The notes under the pieces: model-generated
What the model saw: the letters and a program-made list of their open reading frames with translations, nothing else
Databases searched by the model: none
Told to the model about the DNA's origin: nothing
Position numbers and translations under genes: made by a program
Source of the DNA: Phycisphaerae bacterium
GTDB taxonomy: Bacteria > Planctomycetota > Phycisphaerae > Phycisphaerales > Phycisphaeraceae
NCBI GenBank assembly: GCA_030432595.1
Contig: JAUIGU010000011.1
Coordinates: forward strand, 1-64,000
Reading direction: 5' to 3'
Length of the DNA: 64,000 nucleotides
Part shown: positions 15,489-24,237 of the stretch, in pieces
Position numbering within the stretch: position 1 is the first letter of the stretch
How the letters are laid out: every line of letters begins with the position of its first letter

Positions 15489-18224
15489 TCAAACGCGGCG
15501 TCGCCGCCACGCCAGACCCAGCGTGGACATGACGACCACGATGCCGCCCGGCTCGGGCACCACGCCGGGGTTGAGCGCAAAGCCCGGCGCCGCCGCACTG
15601 CCCCAGTTGATCAGCACCGCGTCCAGGTCACCCTGCTCGACCTGCCCGCTGCCGTTGAGGTCGCCGGTCGCCCAGGAAATCCCGTGCTGCGCGGCGGTCA
15701 GGCCCCAGTTCTGCAGCACCGCGTCGAGGTCGCCCTGTTCGACCTGGCCGTTCAGGTCGGCGTCGCCGGGCATCGCGACCGTGACCAAAACCGAGTCGGC
15801 CGCGTACGTCACCGCCAGCGCGAACCCGCCGTCCACTTCAACGCCGGCCACGCTCGAGAACACACCGGACAGCGCGCCAGCATCGACCACCGTGAAGACC
15901 TCCCCCACGGCCGGGTCGTAACCGTCCAGGAGCAGCAGTTCGAGCGGCCCCGCGACGGACAACGACCCGCCGGCTTGCAACAGATCGTTCTCGGCGACCC
16001 CCAACTCGATCTCCACGCGGCCGTCCGCCGCCAGCGCGGCGTCGTGTTCGATGGAGAGCGTGCCGGCGCTGCTGCCCGGCGACACGCCGCCCAGCGTCAG
16101 CGTGCCGCTGCCGAAAACGCTGCCCGCGCCGCTGAGCGTACCGGTGATCGAAACGTTGCCGACCACGTCGAGCGCTTCGCCGGCCGGCAGCAGAAGGTCG
16201 CCGTCGAGCGTGGAACGGATCAGCACCATGGTGCCGCGGTTCTCGACGCCGTTGTTAGCGGTGAGGCCTGAGTCGGTCAAGACAACGTCGCCGCGGTTGA
16301 CCACGCTTTCGGCCTGGATCGTTGCGTTCAAGGCGTTGAGTTGCCCGTTGGTCCAGACGTTGATCGCGCCGCCGTTGTCGAGCTGAGCCAGGCGTCCTAA
16401 GTCCACGACGCCGGAGCCGGACACGTCGGTGTCGTCGTAGCCGATGTCGAGTTGACCCGTGTTGGTCCAAGTTGAATCGGTCAACGCGAGGCGTCCATCG
16501 CCGCCGTCTTCTTCGAACTCGGGGACGCTGATTGAGGCGTTGCCGGTCAGCAGGGCGCTGCCGCCGCGGAAGGCTAACGCCGCCGGCGCGTCCGCGACCG
16601 CGACTTCCAGGTTGCCTTGAACGTTCACGGTGCCCTGATCGACATCCAGGGTTGCGCGGGTGTCTCCGAAAAAAGAAAGCTGGCCGAAGACGGCGTCGCC
16701 GGCCACCATAAGCTGCCCGCCGTCGCGCAGTCTCACACGAGCTTCGCCGCCCTCGAGCCCTTCGACGGCGAAGTCGTTCCGGTCGGCACCGGCGACGTAC
16801 AGGTCGCCCTCCACTTCCCACGTCGAGCCGGCCCCGGTGATCCGGGCGTCGCCGAACGCGCCGATGCCGGGTTGGAACACGAAGGACGTGTCCCCGGTGA
16901 CGAGTCGGCCTCCGTTTTCGACGACCACCACGGGGTCGCCCTCATTGCCGAAGTAGGCGAGCCCGGTCTCGAACCGGCTGCCCGCGCCGCGGACCGTGAG
17001 CACCGCGGGTGACGCAAACTCCGCGAAGTTGAGTTCGCCCGAGCGGACCACGCCGCCGTTCTCGACGGTCACCGACGCCGTGCCCACGTCCGACCCACCG
17101 TTGGCGGCGACCGAGAGCACGCCGATCACATCAAGCATCGAACCGGCGTCGGACACGAGCACGTCCGCGCGAGAAGGCACGGTCCTTGACCCTAAGTCGG
17201 CGCTGCCTGCGGTAAGGACCGCGCCGCCCCGCACCTCCAGGCGACCGGACAGGTCATTATCGCCAACAACCAACGCGTTCTGAATCGTGCCCGTCGTGCC
17301 CGTTCCGTGGAGCGTCAGCGCACTCGCCATCGGGCCGTCGGTCGCGGTGAACGGCCCTGCCGGGTTGGCGCCCACCGTCACGTCGTCGGCGGTCAGCGTG
17401 GCGCCGCCGTCCATGGCCAACACACCCACGCCACCGAGCACACCGACGCTCACGTCCTGAGCCACGACCCGGCCGTCCGCACCGGACACCAGAACCGAAC
17501 CGGTGTCGCCGAACCCGGGCGCAACCGTCAGGCTCGGCGCTTCGATCCACCCGCCCGCGCGGACCTCGACAAGTTGCGGCGCGCCGCTGCCGCCAACGAT
17601 GTGCCCCGTCAACGACGTCCAACGGGTCGGACCGCCGATCGGGAGAGACCGACCAAACACCAGTCCGTCAATACCGACACCGCCGGTCCCGACCAGCGCC
17701 TCGAGTGACAACGCATCCGGCCCCACAACATCCAGCGCGAACCCTTGCCCGGGCACGAAACCGCTGCCGCCCGAGACGTCGAGCGTCAGCCGGTAGTCGC
17801 CGGCGGGTAGCGGGTCGACCGTGAGCGTGCCGCCCTGATCCGCGACGCCCGGCCACGACAGCAGCGCATCATTCAGCGGGAACGCCGCGGCGTTGTTGTT
17901 CGAACCCACCTGCGCATCCAGCCCATCGAACAGCCGGAGCCGCGGATCAAACCCGCCGGCCGGGATGGCTGCGCCCGCCGCGTTGACGCCGCCCGAAAAG
18001 CTGAACGTCTCGAAGCGCAGCGTCTCGGCACTCCCGACCGACGCATCGAGCGCAAGCCCGAGGTCGAGCGCGTCCGCGGCGTCGGCAAAACGGCCGGTCA
18101 ACGAGAAGAACCCCTCGGCGGTCCCTCGCGGCGAGACCGCGGCCAGCCCGAGGCCAAGGAACCCGGCGGCGCGCAAGCCGCGCAGCGCGGACCGGAACGT
18201 GCAGGCCGAGACACTGGATCGCAT
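15489..18224 (-). CDS. Large secreted beta-repeat protein with two dockerin-like loops and PEP-CTERM tail
   Basis: The 911-residue protein has a signal region (residues 1-37). A pre-peptidase-like beta domain (residues 38-190) is followed by about 550 residues of short glycine-rich strand repeats of the type VVENGGRLVTG and LRDGGQLMVAG, typical of autotransporter-like right-handed beta-helices. The C-terminus has two calcium loops (GDADLNGQVEQGDLDAVLQNWG and a GDLNGSGQVEQ loop), then VPEPGG, a hydrophobic run and WRRRRV. It is probably exported, sorted by an exosortase and displayed as a surface fibre or matrix component. GGGGGAAG before the ATG at 18224 supports the start. Its last 46 residues are nearly identical to those of the adjacent 696-residue protein, so the two are tandem paralogues. 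Confidence 0.82.
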   Translation of the reverse strand: MRSSVSACTFRSALRGLRAAGFLGLGLAAVSPRGTAEGFFSLTGRFADAADALDLGLALDASVGSAETLRFETFSFSGGVNAAGAAIPAGGFDPRLRLFDGLDAQVGSNNNAAAFPLNDALLSWPGVADQGGTLTVDPLPAGDYRLTLDVSGGSGFVPGQGFALDVVGPDALSLEALVGTGGVGIDGLVFGRSLPIGGPTRWTSLTGHIVGGSGAPQLVEVRAGGWIEAPSLTVAPGFGDTGSVLVSGADGRVVAQDVSVGVLGGVGVLAMDGGATLTADDVTVGANPAGPFTATDGPMASALTLHGTGTTGTIQNALVVGDNDLSGRLEVRGGAVLTAGSADLGSRTVPSRADVLVSDAGSMLDVIGVLSVAANGGSDVGTASVTVENGGVVRSGELNFAEFASPAVLTVRGAGSRFETGLAYFGNEGDPVVVVENGGRLVTGDTSFVFQPGIGAFGDARITGAGSTWEVEGDLYVAGADRNDFAVEGLEGGEARVRLRDGGQLMVAGDAVFGQLSFFGDTRATLDVDQGTVNVQGNLEVAVADAPAALAFRGGSALLTGNASISVPEFEEDGGDGRLALTDSTWTNTGQLDIGYDDTDVSGSGVVDLGRLAQLDNGGAINVWTNGQLNALNATIQAESVVNRGDVVLTDSGLTANNGVENRGTMVLIRSTLDGDLLLPAGEALDVVGNVSITGTLSGAGSVFGSGTLTLGGVSPGSSAGTLSIEHDAALAADGRVEIELGVAENDLLQAGGSLSVAGPLELLLLDGYDPAVGEVFTVVDAGALSGVFSSVAGVEVDGGFALAVTYAADSVLVTVAMPGDADLNGQVEQGDLDAVLQNWGLTAAQHGISWATGDLNGSGQVEQGDLDAVLINWGSAAAPGFALNPGVVPEPGGIVVVMSTLGLAWRRRRV

Positions 18225-18403
18225 GATGTCTTCCCCCTGTGTGAAACGGTGAACGAGTCAGAATCAACGAAAGTCAACGCCCGGCGGCGAGCCTCCGACG
18301 CCGAGACAAGATAGCAGATCAACCCCGAGCCCCGACCTCGCGGAGCCGAGTCGATTCGTCGCGTTGTCGATGGAACACGGAAGGCGAACCAACACGCTCG
18401 GAT

Positions 18404-20494
18404 TCAAGCCCGCCGCCGAACCCGCACGCCCCCCAACCCGATCAACCCCAGCACCACGCCCCCCGGCTCGGGCACGACGCCGGGGTTGAGGGAGAAGTCC
18501 GGCGCGGCAGCGCTGCCCCAATTGAGCAACACCGCGTCCAGGTCGCCCTGTTCGACCTGGCCGTTGCCGTTGAGGTCGCCGGTCGCCCAGGAGACGCCGT
18601 GCGTCGCCGCGGTCTTGCCCCAGTTGAGCAGCACGGCGTCGAGGTCGGCCTGTTCGACCTGGCCGGAGAGGTCGGCGTCGCCCAGAACGGCCAATTGGAA
18701 TCCGACACTTGTCTCGTCGTAAGTCACCACCGCGCCAAAACCGGGCGGCAACACGGTGATGTCGACCTCGTTAAAAACGCCCGTGATGGAATCAGCGGCC
18801 AACAAGTCATATTGCTCGTATGAAGACAAGCCGGTCAAGCCGGAAATCGTTAGCGTCAGCGCGCCATTGATCTCGGCGTCGCCGTCGACCAGTACTGTGT
18901 CGCGCCGGCTCAATGAATCGACGTCGATCAGCAACTCGGCACCGAGGTTCATGTGGTAGTCACCGCCGATGGTGAGGGCGCCCGTTTCATCGCCCGCCGG
19001 GGCGAGAGTGCCGGAGCGTTGGTCGAACCCGCCGGTAATCACCGACGTGGCCAAGCCTTGCCCGTTGAAAGTGAAGCCCGACCCGTCGCCGATCTCGAGG
19101 CTGGGGACTTCGAGCAGGTCGCCGTCAAACCGGGCGGTCGATGTTGCATCTATCTCGAAAGCCCCGGCTCCGATGACCGAGATGCCGGGTCCGATCACCA
19201 AGCTGCCGCCGTCACGGGCCTGGATACGGCCGTGGTTGCGGATCACGCTCGGCTCGTTGTTTTGCGGCGATTCAGAGCGGAAAAAATTCAGCACGCCCGT
19301 CGGGTCGTCGGCCGAGATGACGCCGTTGTTCACGATTTCTGCTCTCTCCGAAAACTCAACACGTCCGTTACCCCGGAGTGTGTGAAATACGTCGTCGTTG
19401 GGGTTGCCATTGAAAGTGATTGATCCATCATTCGTGAATACCGCGTCTCGTCCTAAGGAGAATAACCCGTTGTTGACGAATACAATTTCTCCGGTCCCCT
19501 CTATCTCCCATGCAGTGTTATTGGTGACCCAAGCATCCGAGTTAGTGAATGCTCCGCTCTGAGCAACCACGACTTGTCCATCGTTGTCCACAATGCCGGA
19601 AAACCTGGTGCTTTGGTTGGTTTGTATGCGCCCTTCGTTTCTGAAGTCCCGGAATTGTCCGCCTCCGAGCAATACGGTTCCCGTCCCGGATGTGCGGAAG
19701 GTGCCGCCAAAGACTGAGGTATCCCCAAAACCGAAATCGATGACCGAACCGTCGAGGGCTTCGATGATGCCGCCGGTATTGTCGATGCGTGTCTCAGTTG
19801 AACGGAGGGTGCCTCCGTTGGAGGCACGGAGGATGGACCGGTTTAGCAGATGCGGTGTTGTCCGTTGGGGGGAATTCGCGATCTCGAAAACGAGGTTTTC
19901 GCCGGCTGTGTCAGCGTCAATGACGCCGGTGTTTCTGAGGGTGCCATCGGCAAAGAAATTGATAACACCCCAGCCCGCAATCGTGTTGTCCGTGTTGTCC
20001 AGGAACGCGTCTTCCAGACTCATTTCAGACGTTGAACTCGTGACGGAACCACGGCCGGCAAGTCGGAGGGTGCCGCCGCCTTGAAGGGTCGTATTCCCTT
20101 CGCGGATGCTTAAGTCGACGCCGGTAAAATAGGTGCTGCTGTCGATCAACAAGGTCCCGGCGTTGTCGATGACGCTCAGCCCGCTGGTTTGAGCGGAGAC
20201 ATCGAGGCGGCCTTGGGCGACCGTCAGCACGACACCGGAGTCAATTGTGAGGTTCTGAATCTGGCCGCCGCCGTTTCCGACCGCCGCGTCGATCGTGAAC
20301 AACGCAGAGTCGTCGTTGCCCGGTGCTTGGCCGGCCGCGGTGGGGCTGGTCCAGTTCAAGGGGTCATTCCACTGCTGGTTTGCGGCATTGCCGGTCCAGG
20401 TAAAGCTGTCTTGGGCGGCGATGGCAGCAGGCCGAACAAGGGTAGGCACGACAGCCCAAGCGACAAAAACGACGAATCTGAATTTAGTACACAT
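18404..20494 (-). CDS. Secreted beta-repeat protein with two dockerin-like loops and PEP-CTERM tail
   Basis: The 696-residue protein has a signal peptide ending near AIAAQ. The mature part starts SFTWTGNAANQQWNDPLNW, the common opening of autotransporter-like strand-repeat proteins. Repeated segments such as NTGVIDADTAGENLVF and IRNHGRIQARDGGSL make up a beta-helix of about 500 residues. Two calcium loops (GDADLSGQVEQADLDAVLLN and GDLNGNGQVEQGDLDAVLLN) precede VPEPGG, a hydrophobic stretch and RVRRRA. It lies 179 nt upstream of its paralogue on the same strand. Coding sequence between about 19300 and 20100 is less GC-rich than its surroundings, suggesting a different history for the passenger. 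Confidence 0.82.
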   Translation of the reverse strand: MCTKFRFVVFVAWAVVPTLVRPAAIAAQDSFTWTGNAANQQWNDPLNWTSPTAAGQAPGNDDSALFTIDAAVGNGGGQIQNLTIDSGVVLTVAQGRLDVSAQTSGLSVIDNAGTLLIDSSTYFTGVDLSIREGNTTLQGGGTLRLAGRGSVTSSTSEMSLEDAFLDNTDNTIAGWGVINFFADGTLRNTGVIDADTAGENLVFEIANSPQRTTPHLLNRSILRASNGGTLRSTETRIDNTGGIIEALDGSVIDFGFGDTSVFGGTFRTSGTGTVLLGGGQFRDFRNEGRIQTNQSTRFSGIVDNDGQVVVAQSGAFTNSDAWVTNNTAWEIEGTGEIVFVNNGLFSLGRDAVFTNDGSITFNGNPNDDVFHTLRGNGRVEFSERAEIVNNGVISADDPTGVLNFFRSESPQNNEPSVIRNHGRIQARDGGSLVIGPGISVIGAGAFEIDATSTARFDGDLLEVPSLEIGDGSGFTFNGQGLATSVITGGFDQRSGTLAPAGDETGALTIGGDYHMNLGAELLIDVDSLSRRDTVLVDGDAEINGALTLTISGLTGLSSYEQYDLLAADSITGVFNEVDITVLPPGFGAVVTYDETSVGFQLAVLGDADLSGQVEQADLDAVLLNWGKTAATHGVSWATGDLNGNGQVEQGDLDAVLLNWGSAAAPDFSLNPGVVPEPGGVVLGLIGLGGVRVRRRA

Positions 20495-20548
20495 CTGATC
20501 TCTCCCTCGGTGGTTCTCTCCCGTGAAATCAGAATGTAGTTGAATAAG

Positions 20549-21931
20549 TCATGAGTCGGATTTAGAAATTGTGATGTTTTCCATTTTTCGAATGACCAGC
20601 GTGTCGTTTTGGCCGCCGAAGCCGAAGCTGTTGGAGAGGACGGTGTTGACGTTCGTGTTGCGTGCTTCGTTGGGGACGTAATCGAGGTCGCACTCGGGGC
20701 CCGGCGTGTCCAGGTTGGCGGTGGGGGGGATCGTGTCGTGCTTAATCGCGAGGACGGCCGCGATGGCCTGCACCGCGCCGGCGGCGGCGATGAGGTGGCC
20801 GAGCATCGACTTGATGGAACTGATGGGCGGGACGACGGACAGGTCGACATGGCCCGAGTCGTTTGCCGGGGCGCCCTCCCCCGACCCCTCCCGGGGGGAG
20901 GGGAGGAAGACGCGTTTGATCGCTTTGGTTTCGATCTTGTCGTTCTCTTGCGTGCCGGTGCCGTGCGCGGCGATCCAGTCGATGTCGGTGGGTTTCACGC
21001 CGGCCATGTCGAGCGCTTGTTGCATCGCGAGCGCGGCGCCGCGGCCTTCGGGGTGGATGTCGGTGATGCGGTAGGCGTCGGCGGTGGAGCCGTAGCCGGC
21101 GACCTCGGCGAGGATGGTCGCGCCGCGCGCTTTGGCGTGCGCTTCGGTTTCGAGGATGAGGATGCCCGCGCCCTCGCCCATCACGAAGCCTTCGCGGTCG
21201 GCGCTGAAGGGGCGCGACGCGGTCTGCGGCGTGTCGTTGCGGTTCGAAAGGGCGGTGAGGCGGTTGAACCCGGTGACGCCGAAGGGGTGGATCATGGTGT
21301 GGCAGCCGCCGGTGATCATGACGTCGGCGGCGCCGCGTTTGAGGATTTCGGCGGCCTCGCCGATGGCCTGGGTGGAGGCGGCGCAGGCGGTGAGGCAGTT
21401 GTACGCCGGTCCGCGGGCGTCGAACTCGAGCGCGAGGTGCGACAGCGGCATGTTGGGTTCCTGCTCCGCTTCGCGGTCGACGTCGAACGCGGACGGGCCG
21501 GCTTTGGCGGCGGCGGCCCAGCGTTTCCCGTCGACGGTCTGTGTGTCCGCGTCCCAGCCGGCGAGGTTGGTCGCGACGTACGGCTCGAAGTCGAGCGTAC
21601 CCTCGCCGGCGCCTAAATAGATGCCTAAACGGTCGCGGTCGAGTTGATCGAATCCGTCGAGCCCGGCCTGCTTCCACGCCTGCGCCGCGGCGCCCAGCGC
21701 GTACGACGTGTTGAGCCCGACGTGTTCGTGCAGCTCGGGGTGGTCAACGTGGTCGCGGTGGTGGTAGTCGCGGACCTCGGCCGAGAAGGTCGTGGGGAAC
21801 GTGGTGGCGTCGAAGTGCGACGTGCGATCGACGCCGGAGCGCCCGTTCGTAAGCCCCTGCCAGACGGTTTGTAGGTCGTGGCCCAGCGGCGTGACCCAGC
21901 CCATGCCGGTGATGACGATTTTGGTGGTCAT
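20549..21931 (-). CDS. Beta-ketoacyl synthase, FabF-like, intact active site
   Basis: The 460-residue protein is a KAS II type condensing enzyme that elongates acyl-ACP by decarboxylative condensation with malonyl-ACP. The triad is present: C183 in LTACAAST, H323 in AAHGTGT and H379 in SMLGHL, with the supporting lysine K374. Residues 344-360 (PSPREGSGEGAPANDSG) are an insert absent from ordinary FabF proteins; it is encoded by a palindromic repeat at 20874-20903. The start ATG overlaps the stop of the RlaP gene by 4 nt, indicating translational coupling. Together with the degenerate ketosynthase upstream it could form a KS-alpha/KS-beta pair. Confidence 0.92.
   Translation of the reverse strand: MTTKIVITGMGWVTPLGHDLQTVWQGLTNGRSGVDRTSHFDATTFPTTFSAEVRDYHHRDHVDHPELHEHVGLNTSYALGAAAQAWKQAGLDGFDQLDRDRLGIYLGAGEGTLDFEPYVATNLAGWDADTQTVDGKRWAAAAKAGPSAFDVDREAEQEPNMPLSHLALEFDARGPAYNCLTACAASTQAIGEAAEILKRGAADVMITGGCHTMIHPFGVTGFNRLTALSNRNDTPQTASRPFSADREGFVMGEGAGILILETEAHAKARGATILAEVAGYGSTADAYRITDIHPEGRGAALAMQQALDMAGVKPTDIDWIAAHGTGTQENDKIETKAIKRVFLPSPREGSGEGAPANDSGHVDLSVVPPISSIKSMLGHLIAAAGAVQAIAAVLAIKHDTIPPTANLDTPGPECDLDYVPNEARNTNVNTVLSNSFGFGGQNDTLVIRKMENITISKSDS
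20874..20903. repeat. REP-like palindrome inside the ketosynthase gene
   Basis: CCCCTCCC at 20885-20892 pairs with GGGAGGGG at 20896-20903, flanked by CCCTCCCCCGA. The composition and layout match the CCCTCTCCCT family of the intergenic element at 49786-49903. It is translated in frame. Confidence 0.5.
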
Positions 21932-22767
21932 GTGTGGGCTTCCGTGTTGGGGGAGAGGATCGCGTGATGGATCATGTCATCGAGGGATGTGTTGGGGACT
22001 TCGTTGATGGGAAGCCGCTCGGCGAGGCGGCGACCCGCTTCGAGCGCCTCCTCGATCCACCCGTTCAGCACGGGGTCGGCGCTGGCCCGGCCGAGTTCTG
22101 CGTTGCCTTGTTTTGCGGCAACGAGTTGGTCGATCGCGGATCGCACGTTCGGCGATAGCTGGATGTCCGTCAGCGTTTCCGGGAATGATGTGGGCGACTG
22201 CCGGCCGTGCTGCTCGATGTAGCAGACGCAGGCAAGCGGCCGCAGCACGTAAAGGTACTTCTTGCGGATCGGCTGCGGTTCTTCCTCGATGTACTTGCCG
22301 TAGACTTTGCCGGCGAGGCTTAAATAGTGGTAGACGGACTTCTTCGCGTCAAAGTACTTGTTGCGCAGATCGACGAGGCGCTTGGAGACAACACCGTCCG
22401 CTTCGTAGATGATCGGCGAGTCCAGCCATTCGAGCAGAGACGAGTTGCTCTTGCGCAACAACTCCGCGATCTTGCGGATATCCCAGCCTGCGAGGTCGAA
22501 GTCGCCGCCGTCGTGGAGGTCGAAGGCGTCGGCGGGCGGCCGCAGCCGGAGGTAGTCGGCGGCCCGTCGGACGTAGATGAACCGCACGTCGAAGTCGCTG
22601 TCGTCCGAAGCGAAACCCCACGCCCGACTCCCGCTCTCGCAGGCGAAGACGACGCGGAGGTTTCGCTCGCATTCGACAGCACGCAGTCGGTCGTGGATCA
22701 GCGGACGCACACGATCTACGGCCGGGTCATTGCCAAAGCCGGCGGCATGGGGAGCGGTCGGGGTCAT
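21928..22767 (-). CDS. RlaP-type nucleotidyltransferase
   Basis: The 279-residue protein matches the RlaP family (PF10127) of DNA polymerase beta-like nucleotidyltransferases. The catalytic block is ESGSRAWGFASDDSDFDVRF near residues 44-63, with the GS and D-x-D metal ligands in place. LDLNGWD-like FDLAGWDIRKIAELLRKSN and LLEWLDSPIIY follow as in the family. Relatives are associated with RNA repair ligases and are thought to add nucleotides to RNA ends or to a protein. It is sandwiched between two ketosynthase genes with 4-nt overlaps on both sides, an unusual context with no obvious functional link. No RNA ligase is nearby. Confidence 0.82.
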   Translation of the reverse strand: MTPTAPHAAGFGNDPAVDRVRPLIHDRLRAVECERNLRVVFACESGSRAWGFASDDSDFDVRFIYVRRAADYLRLRPPADAFDLHDGGDFDLAGWDIRKIAELLRKSNSSLLEWLDSPIIYEADGVVSKRLVDLRNKYFDAKKSVYHYLSLAGKVYGKYIEEEPQPIRKKYLYVLRPLACVCYIEQHGRQSPTSFPETLTDIQLSPNVRSAIDQLVAAKQGNAELGRASADPVLNGWIEEALEAGRRLAERLPINEVPNTSLDDMIHHAILSPNTEAHT

Positions 22768-24107
22768 GACGCGACTCGGGAAAGTACCGCCGCCGTGTTC
22801 TGCCCGCCGACGCTCGTCGCGTAGACCAGCGCGTGGTCGAAGGACTTCGGCGTCATCGCGCTGAAACCACCGATCGGCGCATCACGGTTGAGGATCGGCG
22901 GGAGCTTCTGTTCGTGCAGCGCCTGGGCGGCGATCGCGAGTTCGTAGCCGCCGGCGCCGGCGCTCAAGTTGCCGACGCTGGCTTTGGGGGTGTAGACGGG
23001 CGTGGCGTCGAGGTGGTCGGCGAAGACGGTGCGCAGCGCGTTCGCCTCGGCGGCGTCCCACGCGGCGTGGCCCAGGCCGAAGGGGATGATGAAGCCGATG
23101 TCTTGGGGTTCCAGTTTTGCTTCGCGCAGCGCATTGCGGATGGCGGCGGCGATGGCGGCGCCTTGCGGGTCGGGCGTGCGGTTGCTGTCGGCGCGGTTCA
23201 CGGTCTGCGACGCGGCGAACCCGGCAAGCTTCGCGTACGCACCCCCGGAAGTAGCGCCGCCACCGGCGCAACGTTTCTCGAATGTGTCCGCGGCTTCGAG
23301 CACAACGATGCCGCCGCCCTCGCCCACGGCGGTGCCGCGGGCGTTCTGGTCAAACGGCCTGACACACGCCGCCGGGTCGCTCAGCGCGTCGTCGCCCACA
23401 AGCCGGCTGGTCAGCACTTGGCGGTAGTAGGCCATGGGGTTGAGCTGGCTGATCGCGCCGCCGCAGCAACACACGTCGGCCTGGCCGCGCTGGATGACGC
23501 GCAGCGACTCGCCGACGCTTAGCCCGCCCGACGACTCGCCGCAGGTGATCGTGTTGCTCGGGCCCTGCGCGTCGTGGATGATCGTCACGTGGCAGGCGAG
23601 CATGTTGGGCAGGTACTTCAGCAGCCACAGCGGCGTGAGCTGTTGCATGCCTTCTGCCCCCCAGTGGTGCAGGTCGAACACGCCGCCCTGACTCGAGGTG
23701 GCCAGTGCAGCCGTGAGTTCGTCGGTGTCGGCGGCGATGAGGCCCGCGCCGATGTGGCAGCCGCTGCGGACGGCGTCGTAGGTACGCCCCCCGGAAGTGG
23801 CGGCGTCCGGGTCGGTGCCGGGCGTGACCAGCCCTGCGTCGCGGACGGCCAGGTCGGCGGCGATGACCGCGAGCTCGATGTCGCGGGCCATGACCTTGGT
23901 GGCCTTGCGGTAGCTCTTGGGCACGAAGTCGCGGAGCTTGTACTCGCCGACCTCGCCCGCCACGGGCGCGCCGAAGCCCGACGCGTCGAAGGCCGAGACC
24001 GCGGCTAGCCCAGACTTCCCCGCACACAGAGCGGCCCAGTTGTCGTCCTTGCCCAAGCCCAGCGCGCTGACGGGCCCGACGCCGGTGATGTACACGTCCC
24101 TGCTCAT
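22764..24107 (-). CDS. Ketosynthase-like protein lacking both catalytic histidines (KS-beta-like)
   Basis: The 447-residue protein has the full thiolase fold of FabF: MSRDVYITGVGPVSALG, GCHIGAG, VGEGGGIVVLE and the C-terminal SVGGQNTA. A cysteine is kept at the nucleophile position (C189, ITCGESSG). The first histidine motif HGTGT reads FGLGH, so F343 replaces the histidine, and the second motif GH reads GN (N380). It is therefore unlikely to decarboxylate malonyl-ACP normally. It could act as a chain-length-factor-like partner of the intact ketosynthase in the same operon, or as a structural acyl-binding protein. Two ATSGG inserts at residues 103-107 and 285-289 are encoded by a repeated DNA segment. 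TAGACT lies 9 nt before the ATG. Confidence 0.85.
   Translation of the reverse strand: MSRDVYITGVGPVSALGLGKDDNWAALCAGKSGLAAVSAFDASGFGAPVAGEVGEYKLRDFVPKSYRKATKVMARDIELAVIAADLAVRDAGLVTPGTDPDAATSGGRTYDAVRSGCHIGAGLIAADTDELTAALATSSQGGVFDLHHWGAEGMQQLTPLWLLKYLPNMLACHVTIIHDAQGPSNTITCGESSGGLSVGESLRVIQRGQADVCCCGGAISQLNPMAYYRQVLTSRLVGDDALSDPAACVRPFDQNARGTAVGEGGGIVVLEAADTFEKRCAGGGATSGGAYAKLAGFAASQTVNRADSNRTPDPQGAAIAAAIRNALREAKLEPQDIGFIIPFGLGHAAWDAAEANALRTVFADHLDATPVYTPKASVGNLSAGAGGYELAIAAQALHEQKLPPILNRDAPIGGFSAMTPKSFDHALVYATSVGGQNTAAVLSRVAS
23235..23261. repeat. Short direct repeat, copy A, within ketosynthase gene
   Basis: GTACGCACCCCCGGAAGTAG matches GTACGCCCCCCGGAAGTGGC at 23782 with few changes. Both are in the same reading frame and encode ATSGG in loops of the ketosynthase. 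Confidence 0.45.
23782..23805. repeat. Short direct repeat, copy B, within ketosynthase gene
   Basis: Second copy of the repeat at 23235-23261, in the same orientation and frame, 547 nt away within the same gene. Confidence 0.45.
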
Positions 24108-24174
24108 GCGGCGGTCAGTCTACGGGCAGTGGGAGAGGGTTTCAGGGCGCGCCGCCGGGAACGACGCCGCAATG

Positions 24175-24204
24175 AAAAACCGGCGGTCCGTGTGGACCGC
24201 CGGT
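24175..24204 (-). terminator. Rho-independent terminator of the 1155-residue surface protein gene
   Basis: ACCGGCGGTCC pairs with GGACCGCCGGT across a 4-nt loop and is followed on the minus strand by five Ts. It lies between the stop at 24238 and the ketosynthase start at 24107, so the ketosynthase operon needs its own promoter. Confidence 0.85.
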
Positions 24205-24237
24205 CTCGCTCCCTTGCACGGGTGGAAATTGAAATGA

